A DNA stretch of 64,000 nucleotides from Xylanibacter ruminicola (lineage in GTDB: Bacteria; Bacteroidota; Bacteroidia; Bacteroidales; Bacteroidaceae): NCBI RefSeq assembly GCF_900142525.1, contig NZ_FRBD01000003.1:183454-247453 (forward strand), read 5' to 3'. Shown here piece after piece: positions 8,841 through 16,614 of the stretch. A program made the position numbers and the translations under genes. The stretch's first letter is position 1, and each line of letters starts with the position of its first letter. The notes beneath the pieces are model-generated. The model had not been told where the DNA came from and ran no database searches. It saw only the letters and a list, made by a program, of their open reading frames with translations.

Positions 8841-9887
8841 TTATCCTCGACCTCTAGTGATGTTCATGCCACCTTCTGCTATCTCACCAAGTGAGCCTTC
8901 CATACCACACCAAGGGCAAGACGATGTGTTGCCGTCAGAGCACATGATGTTTCCACATTCACAAACAACGACTCCAAGTTGGTTTCCACAACATGGGCAT
9001 GTTGGAACGCCGCGTAAGGACATCGTGTTTATATTGCGATTTGATTTTCCTTCACTTAAACTGTTGTATGTTTCTTCATCAACAGGGTATGCACCTACAA
9101 GTTTGTAATCAATGCCTTTAATCCCTAATTCTTCCAACCCTTCAATGCCCGCAATCCTTTTTGCATACTTAACAAGGTATGTTTTCTTCGTATTGGAACA
9201 TTTTCCAAGTAAGACAGCGAAGTTTTCATCAACTAAACAAGGCTTACTTGTATCAACTTTTTCTAGGTTTATACCTGTTGTCGGTGCGAGTTGTACACTG
9301 TCATCTCCCATGTCTGTAACAGATACGCTTGTTGCTTTGATGGATGCAGTTACCCATTTGAAGAAAGCTTTAAAAGAAGCTTCATCGGTAGTGTTCAACC
9401 TGAGAACATTATCAGAGACCTGCCCTAACAGTTGAGTATTAACATTATCACCTATGGATATAGCAACGATGTTGGCAGAACGTTTATAATTCTGATTCCA
9501 TCTAGCAAACGCTGAAGTTGGGTCATCTGTAGGTGTTCCATCCGTAAATAGGAAGATAATGGGTTTCCAGTCTCCTTTTTTGTCAAGAGTCGTTTTTACC
9601 AACGTTTTATCCATGTCATCCATTAGATAATTCAGGGCAGCGCCAAGCGATGTTCCTCCACCTATTGGAAATGTTGGTGGATAGAACTTGTATAGTTCCG
9701 TTAGAGGGGAGAGGGACTTTGCTTTACCGGCAAAGACGATGACCGAAATGAATGCAGTTTCAAGTGCATAAGGGTCGGTACGCAGTTCTTGTACTATGGA
9801 TCTCATACCATCCTGTACTTGTTGGATGGGTTCTCCGGCCATTGATTCTGATACATCAATGAGGAAATAAATGGGAAGTCTACGCAT
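8841..9887 (-). CDS. TerY-type VWA protein with C-terminal zinc ribbon
   Basis: 348 residues. A VWA domain (1-205) carries an intact MIDAS: DVSES (D11, S13, S15), GGTSLG (T79) and FTDGTP (D115). A short linker domain follows, then two Cys-Cys zinc knuckles (CPCCGNQ, CECGNIMC and CPWCG, about 295-335) and a glycine-rich tail. This VWA-plus-ribbon form is the TerY of the TerY-phosphatase-kinase triad; MIDAS domains bind a divalent metal and often a partner's acidic residue. It is followed within 3 bp by the PP2C gene. It is the only one of the six VWA genes here with a zinc ribbon, and it lacks the proline-rich tail of its paralogues. Confidence 0.92.
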   Translation of the reverse strand: MRRLPIYFLIDVSESMAGEPIQQVQDGMRSIVQELRTDPYALETAFISVIVFAGKAKSLSPLTELYKFYPPTFPIGGGTSLGAALNYLMDDMDKTLVKTTLDKKGDWKPIIFLFTDGTPTDDPTSAFARWNQNYKRSANIVAISIGDNVNTQLLGQVSDNVLRLNTTDEASFKAFFKWVTASIKATSVSVTDMGDDSVQLAPTTGINLEKVDTSKPCLVDENFAVLLGKCSNTKKTYLVKYAKRIAGIEGLEELGIKGIDYKLVGAYPVDEETYNSLSEGKSNRNINTMSLRGVPTCPCCGNQLGVVVCECGNIMCSDGNTSSCPWCGMEGSLGEIAEGGMNITRGRG

Positions 9888-9919
9888 AATATTTTAACTT
9901 TTAATTATAATTGTTATAT

Positions 9920-10576
9920 TTATAAAACGATATTAACTTCTGGTGGTGGAGGGGGAATTTCTGTAGAATCATTATTAACCCCTTCTGGTGAAAATTCTAT
10001 AGAATCATCATGAATGTATTCGCATTCTATATCTAATGACCACAATAATATTTTTTTTACGAAAGAAGCATCAAATTCTTTTAAAGAATAAATATTTTCA
10101 GTGAGAGAATGATAAGGTTCTGTCTTCTTTTCATCTCCATGCAACAAATAAATAATAAGTTTAGACCCACTTTTTTTTATTTTTTTGACTGCATGATTAA
10201 ACACTGCAATGTCTGAGGGAGTCCCATAAGTTGCCAGAAAGACTATAGGAGTCCAATCTCCCTTTTGGTATGGGCTTTCTTCCACATAATCGTTTTTGTA
10301 GCTTTCCAAAAGTTTTTCCAATGCTTGTCCACAGTTTTTCGGTCCTGATGTAATATGTGGAAGTTCAGGCATTTCAAAAGATGAAATTTCACGAAAAGGA
10401 GTCATTTCAACATCGCAAGCATAATTTATGATGCTGACATATGCTGTTTCCAATGCGAATGGATCATGCTTTAAAACATCTATAATACCACCATATAGAT
10501 TCCAAACTTCTTTAATAGGCTCACCTCTCATCGAACCTGAAGTATCTGCTATTAAATAAACCAATTGCTTTCTCAT
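9920..10576 (-). CDS. TerY-like VWA protein with altered MIDAS
   Basis: 218 residues, a single VWA domain. The first MIDAS motif is intact (DTSGS, D11-S15) but the second reads TSGPKNCG instead of GGTSLG, and the third reads ATYGTP where intact paralogues have TDG, so the third metal ligand is lost. The C-terminus is PPPPPEVNIVL, shared with two other VWA paralogues. It probably retains the fold but not normal divalent-metal binding. Spacing to its neighbours is 10 and 32 bp, within the Ter operon. Confidence 0.85.
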   Translation of the reverse strand: MRKQLVYLIADTSGSMRGEPIKEVWNLYGGIIDVLKHDPFALETAYVSIINYACDVEMTPFREISSFEMPELPHITSGPKNCGQALEKLLESYKNDYVEESPYQKGDWTPIVFLATYGTPSDIAVFNHAVKKIKKSGSKLIIYLLHGDEKKTEPYHSLTENIYSLKEFDASFVKKILLWSLDIECEYIHDDSIEFSPEGVNNDSTEIPPPPPEVNIVL

Positions 10577-10586
10577 ATGAGGGTTT

Positions 10587-11126
10587 TTAAACAGTTGCTA
10601 TATAATTGGGATCTCTATTGTCATTAATATAAAAGGTGGGAACAACAAACATGTTGTTGAGATTATCCTTTGAAAGAGGAGTGTAAAAAATTCTAGGGTT
10701 GTTCGTGAGCATTTCAACCCAGTTACAACCACTTTTTTGTTCTAAGCACACGACAACAAAAGGAATATAAGAATCTTTAAACTTACTTATTGTTGAAGGT
10801 TGGATTTGGGTACTATTACCACAGGTTATAATTATCAAAAACTCTTTTCTCTGTTCATTCGTAGATTGATTTAGTATTGAACAAAAACCACCATCTAAGG
10901 TAACACTTGAAGAAGTCCTTAGATAAATATGGCCTTCTTCAAATTTTTCGATTGAGGTATTATATAAGGTCTTGCCATCAAAAGATATGAATGAAATCTC
11001 GTTATCAAGCATATATGGATTAGTGCGACAATAATTCACAATTTCAACAATTGAATCTCTAAGGCACGATGAATACCTTGCCATTTCAATAGTGTTGTCT
11101 AATAATATGATTATTGGTCTAATCAT
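10587..11126 (-). CDS. Degenerate VWA protein
   Basis: 179 residues, the shortest of the six VWA paralogues. The first MIDAS motif is DNTIEM instead of DxSxS, and the TDG position reads ITCGNS, so a MIDAS metal is unlikely to bind. The start (MIRPIIILLDNT) and the conserved segment NPYMLDNEISFISF (compare DPYALETAFISVI) show the relationship. There is no proline-rich tail. It may act as a non-binding structural subunit of a VWA assembly. A true reading frame is supported by operon packing (10 and 17 bp spacing). Confidence 0.78.
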   Translation of the reverse strand: MIRPIIILLDNTIEMARYSSCLRDSIVEIVNYCRTNPYMLDNEISFISFDGKTLYNTSIEKFEEGHIYLRTSSSVTLDGGFCSILNQSTNEQRKEFLIIITCGNSTQIQPSTISKFKDSYIPFVVVCLEQKSGCNWVEMLTNNPRIFYTPLSKDNLNNMFVVPTFYINDNRDPNYIATV

Positions 11127-11143
11127 TTGCTTAATACATTTTG

Positions 11144-11716
11144 TTATTCAATTTGGATCTCTATTACTTTGGGCGGTTCTTGAAGAAGATCACGACCATC
11201 TGATGATGTCTTTTCCTTCCCTCCGAATAAAACCTTGATGATTTCTGGAAAATTTACACTATCCCAAGGTGAAACAATTTTGGCTGTTTCATTAAATGTG
11301 TCACCATATTTGTCAATATTGCCGTGTAAAACGATGATGTCATCATTATTGTTTTTACATAGCTTGATCTGCTCATTGTAGAGTTGAACATCAGAAGGCT
11401 TACCCTTTGTAATAATAAATATAAGTTTGCTTTCGGGGGAGGAATCATTAACGTATTTAATTGCCTTCCCCAAATTCTTGGGGCCGCTACATTCTTCATT
11501 GATAGAAGCGGCTTTTACGGAAGTAACGGGACTCATGGCAACGCCTTCCTTAACTTCCATATTATATGTTATAATTGATGCTTTTGCTTTACGTGAGTTA
11601 GAATTGTTACATAGTGATTTTACCAATTCGTTTACAAGTAACGTTGCTTGTTGAATTGGTTCTCCACTCATTGAACCGGAGCAGTCAACTAATATGAATA
11701 CTTTATTTTTTGTCAT
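11144..11716 (-). CDS. TerY-like VWA protein with altered MIDAS
   Basis: 190 residues from the ATG at 11716. This start was chosen over an in-frame one at 11821 because the VWA begins directly (MTKNKVFILVDCSGSM) and because ATG overlaps the TGA of the AIM24-family gene (ATGA, translational coupling). DCSGS is intact, but the second motif reads CSGPKNLG and the third reads ITKGKP instead of TDG, so MIDAS ligands are partly lost. The tail reads LQEPPKVIEIQIE, a diverged form of the PPPPEVN tail of the paralogues. Confidence 0.85.
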   Translation of the reverse strand: MTKNKVFILVDCSGSMSGEPIQQATLLVNELVKSLCNNSNSRKAKASIITYNMEVKEGVAMSPVTSVKAASINEECSGPKNLGKAIKYVNDSSPESKLIFIITKGKPSDVQLYNEQIKLCKNNNDDIIVLHGNIDKYGDTFNETAKIVSPWDSVNFPEIIKVLFGGKEKTSSDGRDLLQEPPKVIEIQIE

Positions 11717-12372
11717 TGTGTACGAATAATAATTGGTAATGGACTCAAATAGACCTTTCCAGGACCAGTGATGTTCATAAGACTTAATCCTTCTCCTCTG
11801 AGGACATTGCCAACAGACCATCCTGCTTGAATTTGAGAAGTATGGAATCCTTGAAGGGCAATGATGTGGTTTTCATCTACCTCAATAGTCTCACCATTAT
11901 TCAACGTTCTTTCGAGGGGTGACCCTAACGAGTCAAGAAAAACTGTAGCTTTCCCATCGATTTTTTGGAAGAATCCGACTCCTCCGAGTATTCCTTGTAG
12001 GTTAATGTTTAAATTTAGATTTACCTTATTTGTAGAAGCTACATAATGACCTCTTCTACAGATAAGATTCTCTCCTTCAAGCTTAATTGGCAATAGTGCG
12101 CAACAGCTTCCTGATAAAACCATTTTTTTTGTAAGAGTTGTAGGATTGGTGAAACGTATGACAAGTATGGATTCACCTGACAATGCGGATTTCAATACAC
12201 CTCCAATAATGTTGCCGAGCCCACCACCCGAGTTGCTTCCATTGAATTCCACTTCTCGTTGTAATCCCTCTTCTACATACACAATACTGCCTCGTTCTGC
12301 ATAAAAGGATTCACCTGGAGATAGTTGAACCTCCAAAATCTTATACTCATATCCTACAATCTTGCAATTCAT
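11713..12372 (-). CDS. AIM24-family beta-rich protein
   Basis: 219 residues, with the AIM24/TIGR00266 pattern: an all-beta protein with the glycine-rich segment SGGGLGNIIGGVLKSALSGE, followed by an ILVIRFTN strand and a C-terminal GEGLSLMNITGPGKVYLS segment. AIM24-like proteins form beta-prism assemblies and are recurrent members of TerD loci; no enzymatic activity is known. Its 3' end overlaps the next VWA gene (ATGA), and its start overlaps the stop of the 120-residue membrane protein gene by 4 bp, so the three are likely coupled. Confidence 0.87.
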   Translation of the reverse strand: MNCKIVGYEYKILEVQLSPGESFYAERGSIVYVEEGLQREVEFNGSNSGGGLGNIIGGVLKSALSGESILVIRFTNPTTLTKKMVLSGSCCALLPIKLEGENLICRRGHYVASTNKVNLNLNINLQGILGGVGFFQKIDGKATVFLDSLGSPLERTLNNGETIEVDENHIIALQGFHTSQIQAGWSVGNVLRGEGLSLMNITGPGKVYLSPLPIIIRTQ

Positions 12373-12731
12373 TGATTCATTAATTTTTCAGTATCATAAC
12401 CAACAGGATTACCAGACCTCATATGGAGCATTACTTCGTCTTTTATGTCTTCCGTAACATTTTTACCAGTAAATGAATACCATAGGGCTTGAATAGTATA
12501 AACCGGTCCCCAGGGGAATCCCCACCATCCGAGAAAGAGGCTAATGAGAAAATATGGCCACCCATTAGCAATAGTGTACTCATTAGACTTGATATAGAAG
12601 ATGTCACTAGGTCTTCTAAAGGTTGCCAATATAATTGATATCGCGTATGTAAATATCACGAATTTTCCGCCTTTGGCAATGTCTGCCTCTAACTCTTCAA
12701 TAGTCCAGTCTTCTAAATACTCTATCTTCAT
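12369..12731 (-). CDS. Membrane protein of the Ter operon, unknown function
   Basis: 120 residues. A charged N-terminus (KIEYLEDWTIEELEADIAKG) leads to a hydrophobic segment (about 23-36) and a second helix rich in Trp, Gly and Pro (about 54-80, FLISLFLGWWGFPWGPVYTI). The C-terminus is polar. No family was recognised. It overlaps the AIM24-family gene by 4 bp, so it is translated in step with it and may anchor that protein to the membrane. Confidence 0.75.
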   Translation of the reverse strand: MKIEYLEDWTIEELEADIAKGGKFVIFTYAISIILATFRRPSDIFYIKSNEYTIANGWPYFLISLFLGWWGFPWGPVYTIQALWYSFTGKNVTEDIKDEVMLHMRSGNPVGYDTEKLMNQ

Positions 12732-12750
12732 AATATCTAATTAAATGCTA

Positions 12751-13389
12751 TTAAATAACCAGATTCACTTCAGGCGGTGGGGCAGGTAAATCTACAGGAT
12801 CGACGATGCCCATTGTCTTTCCGCCTCCTATCACATTAATAGAAACCCATTGGAAGAACTTCTTGAAGGTATTACTGTCCATCGTGTCTAACGTAAATAC
12901 ATTATCGGTAAGTTTTTTTAATGGATCTATCTTTGCTTTTGGCCCAGCAGCACATGCGACAATGTTTGTAAACTGATGTTTTTTAATTTTTACAATAGCT
13001 TCATTGTAAGCTTGTAAGTCTGCAGGCTTTCCGTCAGTTAGAACAAACAGCAAAGGCATCCAATCACCCTTTTGTTCTTTAGAGCCAATGTTTACTTCAG
13101 CATCATAACGTTCACAAAGCAAGTTTAGTGCTGCTCCCATAAAAGTCGCACCAGACTCAGGTACAACAATGTCAGGTAATTGCAGGTCTTCAAGAGGAGT
13201 AAGCGGCACTATTTGTTCAACCTTACTATTATAAGTTATGATACTTATACACGCAGTTTCCAATGCGTATGGATCAAGCCTGAGCGTAGCAATCATATCA
13301 GCCAAACCGACCTTTACTGACTCTATAGGTTCACCTTTCATAGAACCTGATGTATCTATTAATATATAAACTGGTAATCTTCTCGCCAT
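12751..13389 (-). CDS. TerY-type VWA protein with intact MIDAS
   Basis: 212 residues, a single VWA domain. MIDAS is intact: DTSGS (D12-S16), SGATFMG and LTDGKP. The C-terminus reads PAPPPEVNLVI, the proline-rich tail shared with the VWA genes at 9920 and 13883. It is 3 bp downstream of the membrane protein gene at 13393, so is co-transcribed with it. It is closest to the 212-residue paralogue at 13883 (same length, same motif set), indicating duplication inside the operon. Confidence 0.92.
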   Translation of the reverse strand: MARRLPVYILIDTSGSMKGEPIESVKVGLADMIATLRLDPYALETACISIITYNSKVEQIVPLTPLEDLQLPDIVVPESGATFMGAALNLLCERYDAEVNIGSKEQKGDWMPLLFVLTDGKPADLQAYNEAIVKIKKHQFTNIVACAAGPKAKIDPLKKLTDNVFTLDTMDSNTFKKFFQWVSINVIGGGKTMGIVDPVDLPAPPPEVNLVI

Positions 13390-13392
13390 AAT

Positions 13393-13818
13393 TTATTCAT
13401 CATCATTATTGTATCCCATAAACCCTCCTAAAATTACGCTTCCAATTAAGAGGAACCAGAACCATGTGTCGCCATCCTTCTCATAGTAATAACCATTAAA
13501 TGCCATCATGGTTTGATATATAAAATATGTAGCGGGCGTTAAAATCGCTCCAATAATGGCTCCACCAATTGATTTGCGAGGTACGAAATGTTTAATAACA
13601 GAAGCGACAATGACAGCGCCTATACACAGAACTATCATGTATTCGGATTCTGTCCACATTCCTATTAATGCTATAACAATTCCAACAATTACGCTTGCAC
13701 CGAATCCTGCGAGAAATGCCATTAAATAATTTGGCTTTTTTTCAACTTCATTCGGGACATTCGTTATGGTGTCTTCTTGAATGGGACTGTTAAGTTTGTC
13801 AATATCATATTCTGACAT
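13393..13818 (-). CDS. Membrane protein of the Ter operon, unknown function
   Basis: 141 residues. A polar N-terminus (about 1-26) is followed by four hydrophobic segments (about 29-49, 54-68, 75-99 and 115-133) and an acidic end (MGYNNDDE). It may be a small ion-channel-like or anchoring protein; no family was recognised. It sits between two VWA genes and starts just after the perfect hairpin at 13833-13863. Confidence 0.72.
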   Translation of the reverse strand: MSEYDIDKLNSPIQEDTITNVPNEVEKKPNYLMAFLAGFGASVIVGIVIALIGMWTESEYMIVLCIGAVIVASVIKHFVPRKSIGGAIIGAILTPATYFIYQTMMAFNGYYYEKDGDTWFWFLLIGSVILGGFMGYNNDDE

Positions 13819-13832
13819 ATTAAAATATTTTA

Positions 13833-13863
13833 TCTCCGAATGGCATTAAATGCCATTCGGAGA
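13833..13863 (-). repeat. Perfect 14-bp inverted repeat (hairpin) inside the Ter operon
   Basis: Arms TCTCCGAATGGCAT (13833-13846) and ATGCCATTCGGAGA (13850-13863) are perfect complements around a 3-base loop. It lies in the 64-bp gap between the VWA gene ending at 13883 and the next gene. No strong U tract follows on the minus strand, so it may act as an mRNA-processing or stability element or as a partial terminator rather than a full stop. Confidence 0.8.
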
Positions 13864-13882
13864 GGTGATTATATATATTAAA

Positions 13883-14521
13883 TTAAACTACAATGTTGAC
13901 TTCTGGAGGTGGTGGCGGTAACTCGCTCATTGTAGTCGTTTCGCATGCAGTATCTTCAATTGATTTACTGCTGGTACTGATAGAAGCAGAAACCCACTTG
14001 AAGAAGGCTTTAATAGTTGCACTATCAGCCGTATCAAGTTGCACAACATTCTCGGTTATTTGTTTCAGCGTATTGGTATTAGCACCTTGTCCAGCTGCAC
14101 ATGCAACAACCATACCGCATTTACGTTTCTTAAATTCTGCAAGACCTTGTGTGAGGCTGTCTGTAGGCTCACCATCTGTCATGATGAATACCAAAGGACG
14201 CCAGTCGCCCTTTACGTCGTTTGTGGTTTTGGTTATTTCTGTATCAATTTTCTGAGCCAGAAGACTAAGGGCACCGCCAAGAGCTGTGCATCCACTTGCG
14301 TCAATGTTTGGCTGCTGAAAGGAAGCCAATTCTGTAAGAGGAGTTACTTGCTGGGCTGAAGAGTTAAACGTAATGATACTGATAAATGCAGTCTCCAATG
14401 CATAAGGATCGCTGCGCAATGTGGAGATGAGAGTCTGAACACCATTTTTTACAGCTTCGATGGGCTCGCCAAACATTGAACCCGAAGTGTCAAGCAAAAG
14501 ATAAACTGGTAATCTTCGCAT
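13883..14521 (-). CDS. TerY-type VWA protein with intact MIDAS
   Basis: 212 residues, a single VWA domain with an intact MIDAS: DTSGS (D11-S15), SGCTALGG and MTDGEP. The C-terminus reads ELPPPPPEVNIVV. The start MRRLPVYLLLDTSG is almost repeated by a 12-codon remnant just upstream (14552-14590). It is the first VWA gene after the four TerD genes and is followed by a strong hairpin, so it may be made in higher amounts than the later VWA proteins. Confidence 0.93.
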   Translation of the reverse strand: MRRLPVYLLLDTSGSMFGEPIEAVKNGVQTLISTLRSDPYALETAFISIITFNSSAQQVTPLTELASFQQPNIDASGCTALGGALSLLAQKIDTEITKTTNDVKGDWRPLVFIMTDGEPTDSLTQGLAEFKKRKCGMVVACAAGQGANTNTLKQITENVVQLDTADSATIKAFFKWVSASISTSSKSIEDTACETTTMSELPPPPPEVNIVV

Positions 14522-14551
14522 ATTAAAAAAATATTTAATGTTATTAAAATG

Positions 14552-14590
14552 TTATTTAACTAAGTTGAGATAGACTGGTAATCTTCTCAT
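14552..14590 (-). pseudogene. 12-codon remnant of a VWA gene start
   Basis: From ATG at 14590 the reading frame gives MRRLPVYLNLVK and stops at 14552. Its first eight residues equal the start of the intact VWA protein encoded at 14521 (MRRLPVYL). The ATG overlaps the TGA of the upstream TerD gene (ATGA), as in a functional coupled pair. It most likely remains from a tandem VWA duplication that was mostly deleted; a coupling leader peptide is the alternative. Confidence 0.6.
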
Positions 14591-15309
14591 TTTGCGTATG
14601 AGGTAAGAATACGTCTAATTGTCAAACAGAGATTCTGATCTTCAAAGGCATCTCCAATGGCTGCAAATTTCCAATCATTTCCTCTGCGATACAACTTGCC
14701 CATGATAAGAGCGAGTTTTCCTTTGTATTGTGACTCCGCAGCAACATCATACGATGCGAAAACCTGTTTTGGGGGTCGGTCAGGAGTACCTTCAAACATT
14801 CTAATAGCTGCATAAGGAATCTGTGAAAAATCTTCTTTTCCACAATTGTTGAGGAAAAAGAAAATTTGATGGACTTTGCTATTAACACGGCCTAGATCAA
14901 CCGTGATAATTTCGTTGTCTAATCCGTCATCGCCATCTGCATCACCCTGGCGGTCATCTCCTGTATGATGCAATGCACGATCTGAAGAGTCAAGTTTTCC
15001 AATAGGCATACCATAATGGGATAAGAAATCTTTACGATACAATGGTGAATAAATATGGTCACATATGTTTCCATTTTCATCTACCATAATACAACTGAGA
15101 TCAAGATCGACTTCGATTTTTTCCTTTTCTCTATGCGTCTTTCTGCCAAAGCCAAGGAATCCTTCGCTGTCAACGACTTCAACGGTGCGTCCGGTTTCAA
15201 TCATTCCCCAGTTGCATCCCACACAAAACTTTGTCATTTTTGAACCATCATCCTTTTCAAGGTTGATCTTCTGACCTTTTTCGAGTTTTTTTTCTAGAAC
15301 AATAGCCAT
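14587..15309 (-). CDS. TerD-family stress protein, diverged and extended
   Basis: 240 residues, longer than the usual 190. Landmarks are EVDLDLSCIM for the DLDAS segment, HHTGDDRQGD and an acidic loop (DADGDDGLDNE) leading to IITVDLGRV. TerD proteins bind Ca2+ through these acidic loops and belong to the tellurite-resistance/stress families. An inserted segment (about 35-60, DSEGFLGFGRKTHREKEK) is peculiar to this copy. Last of four TerD genes in tandem; the stop overlaps the VWA remnant. Confidence 0.9.
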   Translation of the reverse strand: MAIVLEKKLEKGQKINLEKDDGSKMTKFCVGCNWGMIETGRTVEVVDSEGFLGFGRKTHREKEKIEVDLDLSCIMVDENGNICDHIYSPLYRKDFLSHYGMPIGKLDSSDRALHHTGDDRQGDADGDDGLDNEIITVDLGRVNSKVHQIFFFLNNCGKEDFSQIPYAAIRMFEGTPDRPPKQVFASYDVAAESQYKGKLALIMGKLYRRGNDWKFAAIGDAFEDQNLCLTIRRILTSYAK

Positions 15310-15328
15310 AATTGTTAATCATTATAAG

Positions 15329-15937
15329 TTAATCTTTACTTCCAACATTATACTTGAATCCCCAATTGTACATTGCATCGCAGTTACTATGGTTGTCATG
15401 GAACGTTACAAGTTTCTTCACCGTAATGGAATTATCACCGCCAAATACAAGTTCTGCTATTGCACAAAACCTTTTGTTTTCTGATTGAGTTCCCATTTCA
15501 ACGACGACTTCTTCCTGTCCAGGAACTTTGACTTTGACAACGGCATTTGTCTCTGACCATTTTGTCGCACCGTCAAAAATGAATGTGTAGATTGTCATTC
15601 GTTTAATGACGTTAATACCTTTGGGATTGACCAGGATTGTTTCTCCTGATCCTCCTGTGCGGTCATCTCCAGTATGCCATATGTATGGATGGTGATCATA
15701 TGAGCCTTGGTTTGTTTTTTGGTCTCTGCTACCACCGCGACCATGCGAGAATTGTAAGCCGTCGATAAGTCGTTTTGTTCCACTTCGTAGCTCATAGAAA
15801 CACCCTAGATCTAAATCCATCGGATGGTCTCCTTTCTGATTCCAATCGAGATTTATTATAATTTCTCCATTGGTTAAACTGCCTTTTTCTAAATTAATAC
15901 GATGCTTGTCGCCTGATTTTTCAAGTACAATAGCCAT
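15329..15937 (-). CDS. TerD-family protein (TerA-like)
   Basis: 202 residues. It begins MAIVLEKSGDKHRINLEKGS like the neighbour at 14587, and has PMDLDLGCF in place of DLDAS, then HTGDDRTGG before a beta-rich half that ends in DNHSNCDAMYNWGFKYNVGS. The segment WHTGDDRTG equals the core TerD metal loop, while the long insert (about 58-85) and diverged end resemble TerA-type members. It follows the 223-residue paralogue by 2 bp. Confidence 0.82.
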   Translation of the reverse strand: MAIVLEKSGDKHRINLEKGSLTNGEIIINLDWNQKGDHPMDLDLGCFYELRSGTKRLIDGLQFSHGRGGSRDQKTNQGSYDHHPYIWHTGDDRTGGSGETILVNPKGINVIKRMTIYTFIFDGATKWSETNAVVKVKVPGQEEVVVEMGTQSENKRFCAIAELVFGGDNSITVKKLVTFHDNHSNCDAMYNWGFKYNVGSKD

Positions 15938-15939
15938 AA

Positions 15940-16611
15940 TTACATGAATTTAGATGCGTATTTCCTACAAATCGGCTCTAAACCATCTTTGTGAGCTTCT
16001 CCAACAGCCTGAAATTTCCATTCTGCACCTCGTCTATAGAGACGACCAAATTCCACCCCTTTATCAGTAGAAAAGTCTTCATCAAGGTCATAACGGCAGA
16101 TAACTTCACCATTAACAGCATTAATTATTTGAATGTAGGCATCACGAACCTGGCCGAAATTATAATTCATACGAGGCTTGTTTGGATATTTTTTGCCATA
16201 TGTCTCTTCCTCGTAGAAAGTATATTCATCAGAGGGAGTCCAATAAATACTGACGGTAAAGAGAATTTCCTTAACTGATGGTGATGTTTTGGTTAAGTCC
16301 ACTTCTATTTCTTCATTACCTTCTCCAGTGTCATCATCATCATCACCTAAATCATCAACAGAGCCAAGAACACTTTTATCAACGGAACAAGGCCTTTCCT
16401 CCCCATTGACAGTCGTTTTATTGGGTGAGCCATAAAACACAAAATCGAATTCGTTTGATATTTGCCCATTCTCACCTAACAAGAACGTTGAAGCGTCAAG
16501 ATCATATGGAGGCATAGCGTTGGGATTCACCTTCCATCCCATTTCCACCTTCAGCCGAGTTAAACCTGCATCCAGGCCTACTCTCTGACCTTTTACTAGA
16601 TTGATAGCCAT
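15940..16611 (-). CDS. TerD-family protein with acidic insert
   Basis: 223 residues. It has YDLDASTFLL near residue 40, FDFVFYGSP, an inserted segment with CSVDKSVLGS, then the acidic run DDLGDDDDDTGEGNEE before IEVDLTKTSPSVKEI. The C-terminal RLYRRGAEWKFQAVGEAHKD is a canonical TerD end. The lengthened acidic loop suggests extra Ca2+ ligands. Spacing to both TerD neighbours is 2-3 bp. Confidence 0.9.
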   Translation of the reverse strand: MAINLVKGQRVGLDAGLTRLKVEMGWKVNPNAMPPYDLDASTFLLGENGQISNEFDFVFYGSPNKTTVNGEERPCSVDKSVLGSVDDLGDDDDDTGEGNEEIEVDLTKTSPSVKEILFTVSIYWTPSDEYTFYEEETYGKKYPNKPRMNYNFGQVRDAYIQIINAVNGEVICRYDLDEDFSTDKGVEFGRLYRRGAEWKFQAVGEAHKDGLEPICRKYASKFM

Positions 16612-16614
16612 GAT

